Notes: generated by a model not told the origin, from the sequence alone. Shown: positions 42,322-51,470, counted from the first letter of the stretch. The stretch is DNA of 64,000 nucleotides from Bin75 sp965223955 (GCA_965223955.1 OZ245029.1:1302001-1366000); one strand, 5' to 3'. Numbers and translations are program-made.

Positions 42322-43935
42322 TTACGTTTGGTCTTTTCGCATCAATAGTAACACGACCGGAATGGTAATGACCACGATCAGCAGGGCCGGGGGAGCGGCC
42401 AATTGATACAGTTCCTCGCTGGCTTCAAGCCAGATTCTGACGGCGAGAGTATCGAACCCCACCGGACGCAGCAGGAGTGAAGCCGGCAATTCTTTCATGC
42501 ATTGGACGAATACCAGGATCCAGGCACTCAGAAATCCACCTCGCACCAACGGCAGGGTCACGTGAAAAAAGGTTCGAAGGGATCGAGCCCCAAGGCTTCG
42601 CGCCGCTTCTTCGAGATTCGGAGTGAGTTGCTGGAGAGTGGATTCCATGCCTTGCAGTGCCGCCGGGAGAAAATGGACCAGATACGCCATGAGCAGGACG
42701 AGAATCGTGCCATACAGTTGGGGAACGGTTTGTGAGACCAGAACCAGGACGGCGAGGGCGGCGATCGGCCCGGGAAGAACGTAGCCGGTGTACGCTCCTT
42801 GCACGCAAAAGGTGCTGGCCCAGGTCCGGCGCCGGCACGCCAGATAGGCGAGGGGAATCCCACAGATTACGGCCGCGGTGGCGGTGATCCCTGAGAGCGA
42901 GACACTGTTCCACACGTATCCGATGAACACGTGAGAAATCTCACCGGCGGATGCGGCCTTGACGGTCCATTGAATGAGCAGAAGTACCGGCAGGCCGAAT
43001 GCGGCTCCGAACACGAGAAGCAGGTAGCTCGTAAAAAGCAGGGTCGTGAGGGGACGACAGGGTTGAGGAACCGGTTTTCGATACCGGCTGGTCGTTTGGT
43101 AAAACCGGCTTCGCTGCCGGAACCACCGTTCGCCGAACAGAAAGACAAACGCGCACGCAACCAGCACCAGGCTCAAGCAGGCGGCTGCCGTGTTGTCGAA
43201 TCGTCCGGTCATTTGCTGGTACACGGCGTAGGTAAAGGTTTGAAAGCGCAACAGCGAAACCGCGCCGAAATCAGAAGCGACATAGAGGATCGCCAGGAAC
43301 AGTCCGGCGATCAGTGACGGGCGGATGAGCGGGAGTGACACCCGGAAGAACGTCGTCACTCGATCGGCTCCTGTCGTGCGGGCGACTTCTTCAAAGGAGA
43401 CGTTGAAATTTTTGAAAGCCGATCGAGCCAGCAGGTACACAAACGAAAACGTGTTCAATGCAAGCACGAGCACGGCGCCCGCGAAACTGAAAGGTGAAAA
43501 GAACACAGCCTCCGGCCCGGCAATGGTTTGCCAGACCTGTTCCAGCGTGCCCCCGCGTTTCAACAGGTACGTATAAGTATAGGCCAGGACGTAGGAGGGG
43601 ATCGACAAGGGTAAAATCAACAACCAATCCCATATTTTCGACCCGACAAAGGTATAGCGAGTCAGAATCCAGGCGAGTGAGACGCCCAGGGTCAGATTGA
43701 TGACCGCGACACCCAGGGATAGGGAGAGCGTGTTGAGGAACAGTTCCGGGACCCGCGTGGCCCAGAGTCGTCGCCATACCGCCGGGTCCGCCGTTATGGC
43801 CGAAAAGACGACGTAGAGCAACGGCAGCATGAGCGCAACGGCCAGACAAAAGCCGAGCAGGACAAGCGGAGAAGGAAAACGAAAACGGAGCGATGCCCGT
43901 GGGAGAAAAGGGTTAGCGGAGTCCAACGTCTTCAA
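42322..43935 (-). CDS. fbpB: Iron(III) ABC transporter permease
   Basis: The 537-residue membrane protein has about twelve helices in two similar halves, each with the EAA-type loop of binding-protein-dependent permeases (FEEVARTTGADRVTTFFRVSLPLIRPS and LEEAARSLGARSLRTFFHVTLPLVRGG). This fused double permease is typical of FbpB/SfuB ferric iron systems. It overlaps fbpA by 23 bases. Confidence 0.9.
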   Translation of the reverse strand: MKTLDSANPFLPRASLRFRFPSPLVLLGFCLAVALMLPLLYVVFSAITADPAVWRRLWATRVPELFLNTLSLSLGVAVINLTLGVSLAWILTRYTFVGSKIWDWLLILPLSIPSYVLAYTYTYLLKRGGTLEQVWQTIAGPEAVFFSPFSFAGAVLVLALNTFSFVYLLARSAFKNFNVSFEEVARTTGADRVTTFFRVSLPLIRPSLIAGLFLAILYVASDFGAVSLLRFQTFTYAVYQQMTGRFDNTAAACLSLVLVACAFVFLFGERWFRQRSRFYQTTSRYRKPVPQPCRPLTTLLFTSYLLLVFGAAFGLPVLLLIQWTVKAASAGEISHVFIGYVWNSVSLSGITATAAVICGIPLAYLACRRRTWASTFCVQGAYTGYVLPGPIAALAVLVLVSQTVPQLYGTILVLLMAYLVHFLPAALQGMESTLQQLTPNLEEAARSLGARSLRTFFHVTLPLVRGGFLSAWILVFVQCMKELPASLLLRPVGFDTLAVRIWLEASEELYQLAAPPALLIVVITIPVVLLLMRKDQT

Positions 43936-44917
43936 TGACAGTCATTGTGGGATCGCGGAGTTGAGCCAACCGGCTTAAGGGGACGAGGGCCACCTGAAAA
44001 CTCTGAAGCGGCAACAGTTCAGGCGCAGCCGTCACGTGAGGATTCAAGGGGTATTCTTTGTTCACGTTCGCGAACATGCGTTGCCCTTTGGGAGAGATCA
44101 GAAATCGGACCAAGGCCTGAGCTTGCGCAAGGCGCTTGGTCTGCGCGGTGATGCCGACCCCCGCGGCATTGAGAACGACACCCATGCCCTGATCCTCTTG
44201 ATCCGTCAGCAGCAGGGCAATCGGTGCATCCGGGTGTTTGGCCAGGTGGCGGTTGATGTAATAATGATTGACCAAGCCGGCGGCCACTTCCCCGCGTGCC
44301 ACGGCTGCCACGATTTGCCGATTTTTTCCATAGACGAATGACCCGGCATTGTCTTTTAAGCCTCGCAGGAACGCGGTGGTCACTTCATCTCCCTTCACCG
44401 CACGAATAACCGACACACCGGTCTGCAAATAGACGCTGCCTGAACTGGGGATCGCGATTTTGCCTTTCCATTGCGGGTCGGCGAGATCCAGGATGGAGGC
44501 GACGTCGCTCGGGTTGACCATGGTGGTGTTATAGACGATCACCCAAATGCGACCCGATAAGCCGATCCAACTGTTGTCCGTCGCCCGGAAGCGGCTGGGA
44601 ATGGTTGTCGTGAGGTCAGGTACGGTCGTGGTTTGGAGCAACTGCAATTCACGCGCCCGTTCCAGGGTTCCGGCGTCGTTGGTGATGAGCACGTCGGCCG
44701 GCGTCCGAGTTCCTTCCATCTGAAGCCGGTTGATCAATGCTGTGCTGTCTGCCGTCAGCATTTGAATGCTGATGCCCGATTCGGCCTGAAACGCATTGAG
44801 TACCGGTTGAATCAGCCGTTCGGCCCGGCCGGAGTAGACGACCAGCGTGTCCCCGGCATAGCCCCAGGAGGGGAAAGCCAGAGCCGCCATTAATAATAAA
44901 AAAAAGACCCTCGGCAT
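43913..44917 (-). CDS. fbpA: Iron(III) ABC transporter substrate-binding protein
   Basis: The start is set at ATG 44917, giving a clear signal peptide (MPRVFFLLLMAALAFPSWGYAG); the frame upstream runs into the repeat region. The mature protein has the FbpA pattern LVVYSGRAERLIQPVLNAFQAESGI, GLSGRIWVIVYNTTMV, and NHYYINRH near the tyrosine-based iron site. Length is 334 residues. It binds ferric iron in the periplasm for the permease encoded next. Confidence 0.9.
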   Translation of the reverse strand: MPRVFFLLLMAALAFPSWGYAGDTLVVYSGRAERLIQPVLNAFQAESGISIQMLTADSTALINRLQMEGTRTPADVLITNDAGTLERARELQLLQTTTVPDLTTTIPSRFRATDNSWIGLSGRIWVIVYNTTMVNPSDVASILDLADPQWKGKIAIPSSGSVYLQTGVSVIRAVKGDEVTTAFLRGLKDNAGSFVYGKNRQIVAAVARGEVAAGLVNHYYINRHLAKHPDAPIALLLTDQEDQGMGVVLNAAGVGITAQTKRLAQAQALVRFLISPKGQRMFANVNKEYPLNPHVTAAPELLPLQSFQVALVPLSRLAQLRDPTMTVIEDVGLR

Positions 44918-44931
44918 CGGAATGATGAAAC

Positions 44932-45036
44932 GATTTGTGGATTGTGATTGTGCATTTTTGATTTTGAATTGCGGATTTTTGATTTGAGAATGTTTCAATC
45001 CACAATCCGCAATCACAAATCTAAAATCAAAAATCT
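44932..45036 (-). repeat. GATT-heptad imperfect inverted repeat between fur and fbpA
   Basis: Reading leftward from the fur stop codon, six units of the form GATTNNN follow each other (GATTTTT, GATTTTA, GATTTGT, GATTGCG, GATTGTG, GATTGAA). After a short loop the complementary arm follows, with ATTGCGGATTTTTGATTT reading rightward. The whole forms a long imperfect hairpin. It could reduce read-through from fur to fbpA or be a mobile palindromic repeat. Confidence 0.7.
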
Positions 45037-45524
45037 CAACGTTGGCCTGTCCTTGCCTTGGCGACCAGGTCTCGCCCGCAATTTTTGCAATCGCCATTCG
45101 ACAACTGCATGGGAGTGCCATACAACTCCAATTTATGGGTGCGAATCGTAAAACCGTTCGTTCTGGCGACTTCTTCCTGCAACTCTTCAATCTGGCAATT
45201 CTCGAATTCTATGATTTTATCACACACCGTGCAGATGAGATGATCATGGTGCCCTTTGTGGGCCACGTTGTCGAACTGTGTCTGACTGCCGAAATGTTGC
45301 TCTTGTGCAAGGCCGGTCTCGCACAGGAGTTTCAGCGTGCGGTAAACCGTGGCCAGGCCGATATGGGGGTCTTTCTTGGAGAGCAGCCGATACATCTGTT
45401 CGGCCGTCACGTGTTCCATTTTCAAAAAGGTCGTGAGGATGTTCTCACGTTGACGGGTCAGTTTCAGGCTGTTTTTCGAAAGGTGTTGCTTGAGAATCTC
45501 AAGTTCTTTGGTAGGCTTCGCCAT
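45036..45524 (-). CDS. fur: Ferric uptake regulator Fur
   Basis: Fur represses iron genes when bound to ferrous iron. The 162-residue product starts at ATG 45524 (MAKPTKELEILKQHL) and has the winged-helix domain with RLLSKKDPHIGLATVYRTLKLL, the metal site HKGHHDHLICTVC, and a C-terminal CKNCG for structural zinc. It lies directly upstream of fbpABC on the same strand, which supports an iron role, but Zur or PerR-like specificity cannot be ruled out from sequence alone. Confidence 0.88.
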   Translation of the reverse strand: MAKPTKELEILKQHLSKNSLKLTRQRENILTTFLKMEHVTAEQMYRLLSKKDPHIGLATVYRTLKLLCETGLAQEQHFGSQTQFDNVAHKGHHDHLICTVCDKIIEFENCQIEELQEEVARTNGFTIRTHKLELYGTPMQLSNGDCKNCGRDLVAKARTGQR

Positions 45525-45554
45525 AACAATGAATTTCCGCGTATAGAGGAAACC

Positions 45555-45584
45555 TATTAAACCGGAATATGGTTGAAGGGTCAA
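45555..45584 (-). promoter_or_regulatory. Candidate promoter of fur
   Basis: On the minus strand TTGACC (45584-45579) and TTAATA (45560-45555) are separated by 18 bases, about 30 bases before the fur ATG. No Fur box is visible over it. Confidence 0.45.
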
Positions 45585-45727
45585 GCAGGAATCATGGCCC
45601 GTTTATGAAATGACCAAAAGTCCCTCGTGACGGGAGTGCAGATTCCATTGTTGCCAAGATTCCCCCTCGCGTTGACGAGTCTTCTTGTGGCTCGTTAGGA
45701 TCACCCTCCTGTTGGGTCACTCCTATT

Positions 45728-46297
45728 ATGCGAAAACCACAAGAGATCACGATTGACCGGACGTTGCTGGTCTATGGGCTGCACCTGGCCGAGGAAAAAG
45801 AATGTTCCATGGTCAGCGACGTGAAGGTGCAACAACTGATTTTTCTGGCCGGGTTGCAAATGCTTGGAAAAGGGGTGCGCGGGTTGCATTACGAATTTAT
45901 GCGATTTCCCTATGGGGCCTTCAGTAAAGACCTCGATAACGATTTGCTGGCACTACGCAAGAAAGAACGGCTGCAGAATTTTGACGTCGTCGGTCCGGCG
46001 AAAGAGTGCATCCCTTTGTTGGATGAAGAGGTCGCTTCCGGTGGTGAGACCAATGGACAGGTTATGGAAATCCTCCGATCCGTTGTGGAGACGTATGGGC
46101 CTCAAGATGTGGGGGAGATCACGAAATCAGTGGAAGACGTTGAAATCAGCGTGGTCGATCGGCCAGAAGAAAAATTGTATATTCGGGATATTCCGTTTCA
46201 TTCCATTGTGCTTGTCCCCTCCCGCATCGAAGTCACCGGAGAATTTTCCGTTCCTCCCAAAACCTTATCTCTCCTGAATAAAGCGCTTGGCTCGTAG
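45728..46297 (+). CDS. SocA/Panacea-like domain protein
   Basis: The 189-residue product contains VQQLIFLAGLQM, GLHYEFMRFPYGAFSKDLDNDLLALRKKERL, close to the core of the SocA/Panacea (DUF4065) family, whose members often act as antitoxins or adaptors. The C-terminal half is not recognised. No toxin gene lies next to it. It is divergent from fur. The assignment is tentative. Confidence 0.55.
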   Translation: MRKPQEITIDRTLLVYGLHLAEEKECSMVSDVKVQQLIFLAGLQMLGKGVRGLHYEFMRFPYGAFSKDLDNDLLALRKKERLQNFDVVGPAKECIPLLDEEVASGGETNGQVMEILRSVVETYGPQDVGEITKSVEDVEISVVDRPEEKLYIRDIPFHSIVLVPSRIEVTGEFSVPPKTLSLLNKALGS

Positions 46298-46921
46298 CAG
46301 GTTCCTGCACAACTTCTGTCATCCTACACGAAACACCAGCGTGGTCATCCTGAGCCGCAGGCGACGGATCAAGGAGCCTGCCCTGAGCGAAGCGAACGGG
46401 TAGTTGAGGCGTTTGGTTGTTGAGGGAAAGATCCTTCACTTTGTTCAGGATGACAAATTACTGGATTCCTTCCCCGATAGATCCCCGCTAAAGCCTGCGG
46501 GGACAAGCGTCGAGGACAGGGCTGAAAACTGCGGGGATTGTAGATGTTCAGTCATTCTCTGACAGAATAGGGGGCTGACCACAAACGGGGAATCCGAAAA
46601 GCAGGGCTGTCTTTTTCCTCCCCTTTGTAAGGGGAGGTCAGGTGGGGTAGAGCCAACTGTCCATCAAGCACGAGGGTTCGCCGTCTCAGCCAGAGCCTCT
46701 ACCTCCCCTCACCCCTCCCGATCCTTCGGCTACGCTCAGGACAAGCAAAGGAGGGGAACTAAAGCGCAGAAGAAAACTGCAGAAATTGTCAACAAATGAC
46801 TGAACACATACAGGGATGACAAGCGGAGTTGGGCCGGGCCGCTTGGACCCAACCCAACTCCGCGAGATCGCAACGTTCTCCATCCTCCCGGCGTTGCAGG
46901 TTCGACAACGAATCGCACCAA
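46298..46921. repeat. Repeat-filled intergenic region
   Basis: This 624-base spacer holds several palindromes and no supported gene. TCATCCTGA at 46345 pairs with TCAGGATGA at 46445, with GGATC/GATCC inside, bounding a 109-base element. CCTCCCCTT at 46617 pairs with AAGGGGAGG at 46629. GCGGAGTTGGG at 46823 pairs with CCCAACTCCGC at 46853. A second GATCCTTCGGCTACGCTCAGGA copy lies near 46720. The look is that of dispersed palindromic repeats. Confidence 0.6.
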
Positions 46922-47242
46922 TTACTGTGATGCCGCTACCTGGTCGGGGTTCTCAATCGCGAGACGTTCCTTCATCTTCGCGAACGTTTTCTTGCCGATA
47001 CCCTTGACCTGCATTAATTCTTCCACACTCTTGAATGGGCCGTTGCTGGTCCGGTAGTCGACAATCCGCTTGGCCAACCCTTTGCCGATTCCCGGCAATT
47101 GTTGAAGCTCTTTGGCGGTACTGGTATTCAGATCGACTTGGCCGTCACCCGCGAAGGTCATTCCTGAAAAGCTGACGATGAGCATCAGCGCAAGCAGGCT
47201 GATCGTGAAGTAGGACCGACTCAGTTGGTGAATGTGTCTCAT
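46922..47242 (-). CDS. ComEA-like secreted helix-hairpin-helix protein
   Basis: The 106-residue product has a signal peptide (ending near SGMTFAGD) and a ComEA-type domain with two helix-hairpin-helix motifs, LPGIGKGLAKRIVDYR and VKGIGKKTFAKMKERL. ComEA proteins bind DNA in the periplasm during uptake. The usual N-terminal ComEA membrane anchor is replaced by a cleavable-looking leader, which is shared with the repeat peptide at 30578. An AAAGGAGG site precedes the ATG. Confidence 0.85.
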   Translation of the reverse strand: MRHIHQLSRSYFTISLLALMLIVSFSGMTFAGDGQVDLNTSTAKELQQLPGIGKGLAKRIVDYRTSNGPFKSVEELMQVKGIGKKTFAKMKERLAIENPDQVAASQ

Positions 47243-47520
47243 GGCTGTTCCTCCTTTAAAAAATGATGGTTAGAAAAAGTAGCGCCGATGATTTTTATAA
47301 AAGCAAGGAACGTGCCAGAATGACAAAGGCGCGAATGGTTCGGAAAGGCCTTTGATTGATAAGGGGTTTTTTGTTTGTTCCCTTCCGGAGGGGCAGTCAG
47401 GCATGGTCCTGAGAAACAGAACGGCCCGTCTACTCAGGGATGCGGTGTTGTATCCTCAGGTGTCAGGCGAGGAAGTTTTTGTGAACGGCAAGCCGAGTGC
47501 GGGACGTAATGCCACGGCGG

Positions 47521-49059
47521 TCATCGAGTGATGGTGAAGCCGTAAATGTCCCCGATTTTGGTCTGGAGGTATGAAAGGAACGGCTCGACGCTCAGCGCGC
47601 GGCCGGTGATCCGGTGCAGGAGATCGGTGGATGAATATTGCCGCCCGTACTGATGGATATTACGGTTGAGCCAGTCTTTGAGTGAGAGCAGGCGGCCCCG
47701 TTGGATTTCGGTTTCCAGTGCAGGGATGTCCTGGCAGGCCTGCTGAAAAAACATGGACGCATAGAGGTTGCCCAGGGTATACGTGGGAAAGTAGCCCAAT
47801 GCCCCAAGGGACCAATGGACGTCCTGTAGCACACCCTCGGCGTCCCGTTCGGGGACAATCCCGAGATATTCCTGCATCTTCTCCCGCCACAGACCAGGCA
47901 GGTCCTTGACTCCCACCCGTTTTTCAATCAGGGCCAACTCTATTTCAAAACGCACCATAATATGCAGGTTGTACGTGACTTCGTCCGCTTCCACCCGAAT
48001 CAGAGAAGGTTTCACCCTATTCAAGGCCGCATAGAAGGTATCCAGGGAAACCGCTCCGAGTTGTGATGGAAAGTGTTGTTGAAGCGAGGGGAAAAAATGC
48101 GTCCAAAAGGCTTTGGACCGCCCCACGTTGTTCTCCCATAGCCGTGATTGGCTTTCATGAATGCCGAGAGAAATCGCCTCGCCCAAGGGGGTGCCGTACT
48201 GCTCCTGGGGCAGGCCTTGCTCATAGAGACCATGGCCTCCCTCATGGATGCAACTGAACAGGCAGGAGGGAAGATCTTTTTCAAAGACGCGCGTCGTCAC
48301 GCGTACGTCAGTGGGGTGAAAAGACGTGGTAAAGGGGTGGGCCGAGAGATCCAACCGTCCCCGGTTGAAGTCGTACCCCATGCCGTGGAGCGCCAGTTTT
48401 CCAAACGCGAGTTGCTGCTGTTCGTCGTAGGCTTGAAACAGTATTCGATCGTCCGGCGGTGAAGCGGCTTCCCGGACGTGTTTCAACAGCTCGAGTAATC
48501 CGTGACGAAGCGTGGCGAACAGCGGTTGGAGTTGGGCCACGGTGGCCCCGGGTTCGTAGGTGTCCAAGAGCGCGTCGTATGGGGAATCGTCGTAGCCTAT
48601 GTAGTCGATCTCTTCAAATTTCAAAGCGATGACCGTTTGCAGGTTTGGAAGAAAGTGCATGAAGTCATCGCGCCGGCGCGCCTCGGCCCACACTTGCTGG
48701 GCAAGGGAGCATTCGCGCTCCAGGCGATTGACGAAATCGGATGGGAGTTTTTTGGCCCTGCTGAAGTCACGCCAGGTTTCCCGAAGCAGGGCCTTGGATG
48801 CGTCATCGATGGCTTCGGTGTTCGCCAAACCGGTTGTCGGATCGATATGATGCAACAGGAGGTCTTCGATCTCAGGGGATACGAATTGGGCGTGGGCCAG
48901 GGTCTGGAGCGTGGCCAGTTGCTCGGCACGGGTTTGCCCCCCGCCGGACGGCATATAGGTTTCTTGATCCCAGGACAGCAGGGCTGCGGCGTCCTTGAGA
49001 TGTTGTATGTCCAGGAGTTTGGATTTTAAGGTAGCCAGTGCCTGTGTGGGGTTTGGCAT
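47521..49059 (-). CDS. Carboxypeptidase Taq (M32 family metallopeptidase)
   Basis: M32 carboxypeptidases remove C-terminal residues with a broad range and use zinc or cobalt. The 512-residue product has the HEXXH site as HEGGHGLYEQG at about residues 268-278, the downstream glutamate in GIHESQSRLWEN, and the N-terminal LLSWDQETYMP typical of the family. No partner genes are next to it; the methyltransferase to the right is divergent. Confidence 0.95.
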   Translation of the reverse strand: MPNPTQALATLKSKLLDIQHLKDAAALLSWDQETYMPSGGGQTRAEQLATLQTLAHAQFVSPEIEDLLLHHIDPTTGLANTEAIDDASKALLRETWRDFSRAKKLPSDFVNRLERECSLAQQVWAEARRRDDFMHFLPNLQTVIALKFEEIDYIGYDDSPYDALLDTYEPGATVAQLQPLFATLRHGLLELLKHVREAASPPDDRILFQAYDEQQQLAFGKLALHGMGYDFNRGRLDLSAHPFTTSFHPTDVRVTTRVFEKDLPSCLFSCIHEGGHGLYEQGLPQEQYGTPLGEAISLGIHESQSRLWENNVGRSKAFWTHFFPSLQQHFPSQLGAVSLDTFYAALNRVKPSLIRVEADEVTYNLHIMVRFEIELALIEKRVGVKDLPGLWREKMQEYLGIVPERDAEGVLQDVHWSLGALGYFPTYTLGNLYASMFFQQACQDIPALETEIQRGRLLSLKDWLNRNIHQYGRQYSSTDLLHRITGRALSVEPFLSYLQTKIGDIYGFTITR

Positions 49060-49223
49060 AAGAAGTGCCTCTCGTTATTCAACGAATGTTCTCGATGGTG
49101 AATGCCGAAGAGGACTGTACAAAGCGTCATGTCCGAATGCAAGGTGGAGATGATAAAGGTAACAGGGAAAATCTGATTCGGCTCTATCCCTTCATGACGG
49201 AAAACGCGAGAAAGGAGAGACAG

Positions 49224-49880
49224 ATGAAAGAGTTAGTCTCGTCTGACGTTGAAGCGTATGCCGAGGCGCATTCGATGCCGGAATCCGATGCCCGTCGTCG
49301 GCTCCGAGAGGAAACGTATCGTTCCGTAGAACTTCCGCAAATGGTGGTCGGTCCATTAGAAGGAGCGTTTTTGAAAATGATGGCGATGTTGGTGGCGGCC
49401 AAACACGTACTGGAAATCGGCACCTTTACCGGGTATAGCGCCCTGTGCTTTGCCGAGGCGCTGCCTGAGGGTGGAACCGTGATCACTTGCGATATCGATG
49501 CCGAAACCACCGAACTGGCCAAACGGTATTGGGCCCAAAGTCCCGTTGGCGGAAAGATTGAGTCACGGCTTGGGCCGGCTCTTGAGACGATGCAAACACT
49601 TGAAGGCGGGTTCGATCTGATTTTTATCGACGCGGATAAAACCAATTATGTGAGTTATTATCAACGCGGGTTGGAGTTGTTGTCTCCCAAAGGCGTCATG
49701 CTCATTGATAACGTGCTCTGGAGCGGGGAAGTGCTCAAGCATCCAGCCCCGGATGGCGCCACCGCAGTGCTTCAGGATTTAAATCGGATCGTCGTGGCCG
49801 ACCCTCGCGTAGCGACAGTATTGGTGACGATCAGGGATGGCGTATTGGTTGTCCGATTCAGAAACGAAGGCATGCAATAA
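49224..49880 (+). CDS. O-methyltransferase (caffeoyl-CoA/catechol type)
   Basis: The 218-residue product is a class I SAM-dependent methyltransferase. The SAM motif is VLEIGTFTGYSALCFAEALP, the metal-binding residues lie in FIDADKTNYVSYY and LIDNVLWSGEV. The start is set at ATG 49224, which has an AAGGAGA site six bases upstream; the open frame extends to 49065 without a good site. Family members methylate vicinal hydroxyls with Mg. The natural substrate is unknown. Confidence 0.9.
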   Translation: MKELVSSDVEAYAEAHSMPESDARRRLREETYRSVELPQMVVGPLEGAFLKMMAMLVAAKHVLEIGTFTGYSALCFAEALPEGGTVITCDIDAETTELAKRYWAQSPVGGKIESRLGPALETMQTLEGGFDLIFIDADKTNYVSYYQRGLELLSPKGVMLIDNVLWSGEVLKHPAPDGATAVLQDLNRIVVADPRVATVLVTIRDGVLVVRFRNEGMQ

Positions 49881-50304
49881 GCCGAAATGGACGAATGATG
49901 TCCGTTCTGCCATTCCTCTAAGTACCCTCACCCAAGGGTCTTTCCCTCACTAGATTTTGTGGTGTAGATCATAAATCACCTATGCCTAAAATATAGGCAA
50001 ATTGGTCAAAAATGCCTTCTGTATTCTGCATTTTTTTGCAGTACAAAACGAATCCACAATGTTATCCCCATTTTCTGTTGATGCATGGGTTCGACATTCA
50101 TTTTAATAACAAAAACAACAAGTTACGTTAATTTATTTACGTAATGTGCAATAAGTACCTGTGAATAATTAGTGGATGACTTACAGAATCGCTCCCTTTG
50201 TTCAGACCGGGAGAAGGTCAGAGGGATGCGGCCTGCACATGCAATGGATACCCGCTGACAGCCAGCGGGTATCCTATCCTCGTCAGAAAACGGATCCAAC
50301 TCTA
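49881..50304. other. AT-rich gene-free spacer
   Basis: No gene is supported here. An inverted pair TTACGT (50123) and ACGTAA (50139) separated by ten bases lies in an AT-rich part. A perfect 12-base-pair hairpin with arm GGATACCCGCTG spans 50246-50274, just past the stop of the leftward gene at 50305; it lacks a T-run, so termination is unproven. Confidence 0.5.
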
Positions 50305-50544
50305 TTAATGAAGTGCAGGGCAATAATCACCGGAGAGACTGGGGAGTTGGCAGTCTAACAATTTTCGGAGTTCGAACTCGGCACCCTCTCGAAACCGTTC
50401 TGCCTCGTGTTCATCCGGGAAGGGACCATAGACTCGTGGTTCGAGAAAGTTGCAGGATACGCGAACGAACCATCGTATTTGTCCCTCGTACTGGTGTTTT
50501 TGAAAAATAGCGACTTCTTGTCCAATGGTGCCTCGACTTGCCAT
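50305..50544 (-). CDS. Small hypothetical protein
   Basis: The 79-residue product (opening MASRGTIGQEVAIFQKHQYEG) has no family I recognise. Support for a real gene comes from an AGGAGG ribosome-binding site six bases before the ATG, a good promoter pair upstream at 50698-50726, and a stable hairpin just after the stop. The sequence is soluble with an acidic middle and no signal or membrane segment. Confidence 0.6.
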   Translation of the reverse strand: MASRGTIGQEVAIFQKHQYEGQIRWFVRVSCNFLEPRVYGPFPDEHEAERFREGAEFELRKLLDCQLPSLSGDYCPALH

Positions 50545-50895
50545 AACGCGCCTCCTTTCGGGTGGAAACCGCTATGTTCCTCTCTGCCATTCTCTATCTA
50601 TGAATGAACCATCGAACCTGAGAGCGGCATCTTTCTGGTGCCGAAATGCCTTCCTGCTATGGTGCTCGGAGATTTTATGGAACAAACATTCCACTACACT
50701 ATATTCGCCTATTCTATTTTTTACAAGGGCAATTATCAGATTTCCGCACGCTTTTGCCTCTTTTGTACGGGTAACCGCGCCATCCCTGACTCCGAGCAGG
50801 GATAACGCAGCTCCCAGAAGAGGCTGGTGCCGGCGTGAATCCACGTGGGAATCAAGGCCGGGTTCCCGATGAATGCCGTTGGCAATGAGCGCAGG
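50545..50895. other. Spacer holding the promoter of the small hypothetical gene
   Basis: Apart from the promoter at 50698-50726 and a roughly 145-base leader, nothing is supported. The minus-strand frame at 50572-50844 is not convincing as coding. Confidence 0.4.
50698..50726 (-). promoter_or_regulatory. Candidate sigma-70 promoter
   Basis: On the minus strand TTGTAA (50726-50721) and TATAGT (50703-50698) are 17 bases apart. A transcript would start near 50690 and reach the small gene at 50544 after about 145 bases. Confidence 0.5.
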
Positions 50896-51468
50896 CTAAC
50901 GAAGCGCCCGGTATCGAAAGCAATTGGTCGTATGATCGTTGACCATTCCAATGGCTTGCATGAACGCATAGCAAATCGTCGAGCCGACGAATGTGAACCC
51001 CCGGCGTTTCAGGTCCCGACTCATGGCCTCGGAGACCGGCGTGTGGCAGGGAACGTCTTGGGCAGATTTCCAGCGGTTGAGAATCGGTCGCCCTTTAACG
51101 AATTGCCAAATATACTCATCAAAGCTGCCGACTTCCTTTTGAACGAGAAGAAAGGCCTGCGCATTTGAAATGGCCGCTTGAATTTTGAGTCGATTCCGAA
51201 TGATACCGGAGTTGCTCAACAGGTCCCGCACTTTTCGTGCGTCGTATCTGGCGATTGACGCTGGGTCAAAGTGATCAAAGGCCGTTCGGAATGCTTCACG
51301 TTTTTGCAGAATCGTGTTCCAACTTAACCCGGCTTGAGCACCTTCAAGTATGAGAAATTCGAATAACCACCGGTCGTCGTGCATGGGGACGCCCCATTCA
51401 CGATCATGGTACTGAATCAGGAGCATGTTGGTTGCCCAGGAACATCGTGTGGGTGATGGGTGGCTCAT
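50896..51468 (-). CDS. tag: DNA-3-methyladenine glycosylase I
   Basis: Tag removes 3-methyladenine from DNA at the start of base excision repair. The 190-residue product shows RCSWATNMLLIQYHDREWGVP, the recognition helix region LILEGAQAGLSWNTILQKREAFR, and the C-terminal FTFVGSTICYAFMQAIGMVNDH with conserved zinc ligands in this region. The start at ATG 51468 lies three bases inside the end of the upstream gene; the longer frame is the shadow of that gene. Confidence 0.95.
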   Translation of the reverse strand: MSHPSPTRCSWATNMLLIQYHDREWGVPMHDDRWLFEFLILEGAQAGLSWNTILQKREAFRTAFDHFDPASIARYDARKVRDLLSNSGIIRNRLKIQAAISNAQAFLLVQKEVGSFDEYIWQFVKGRPILNRWKSAQDVPCHTPVSEAMSRDLKRRGFTFVGSTICYAFMQAIGMVNDHTTNCFRYRALR

Positions 51469-51470
51469 GG

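Noticed and set aside
44932..45036. Heptad array as CRISPR
   Set aside because: Units are seven bases with no spacers, and the array folds on itself.
46686..46883. 65-codon minus-strand frame
   Set aside because: It runs through the palindromic repeats and gives a sequence typical of translated repeats.
50572..50844. 90-codon minus-strand frame
   Set aside because: It covers the promoter and leader of the next gene, has no good ribosome-binding site and no family feature.
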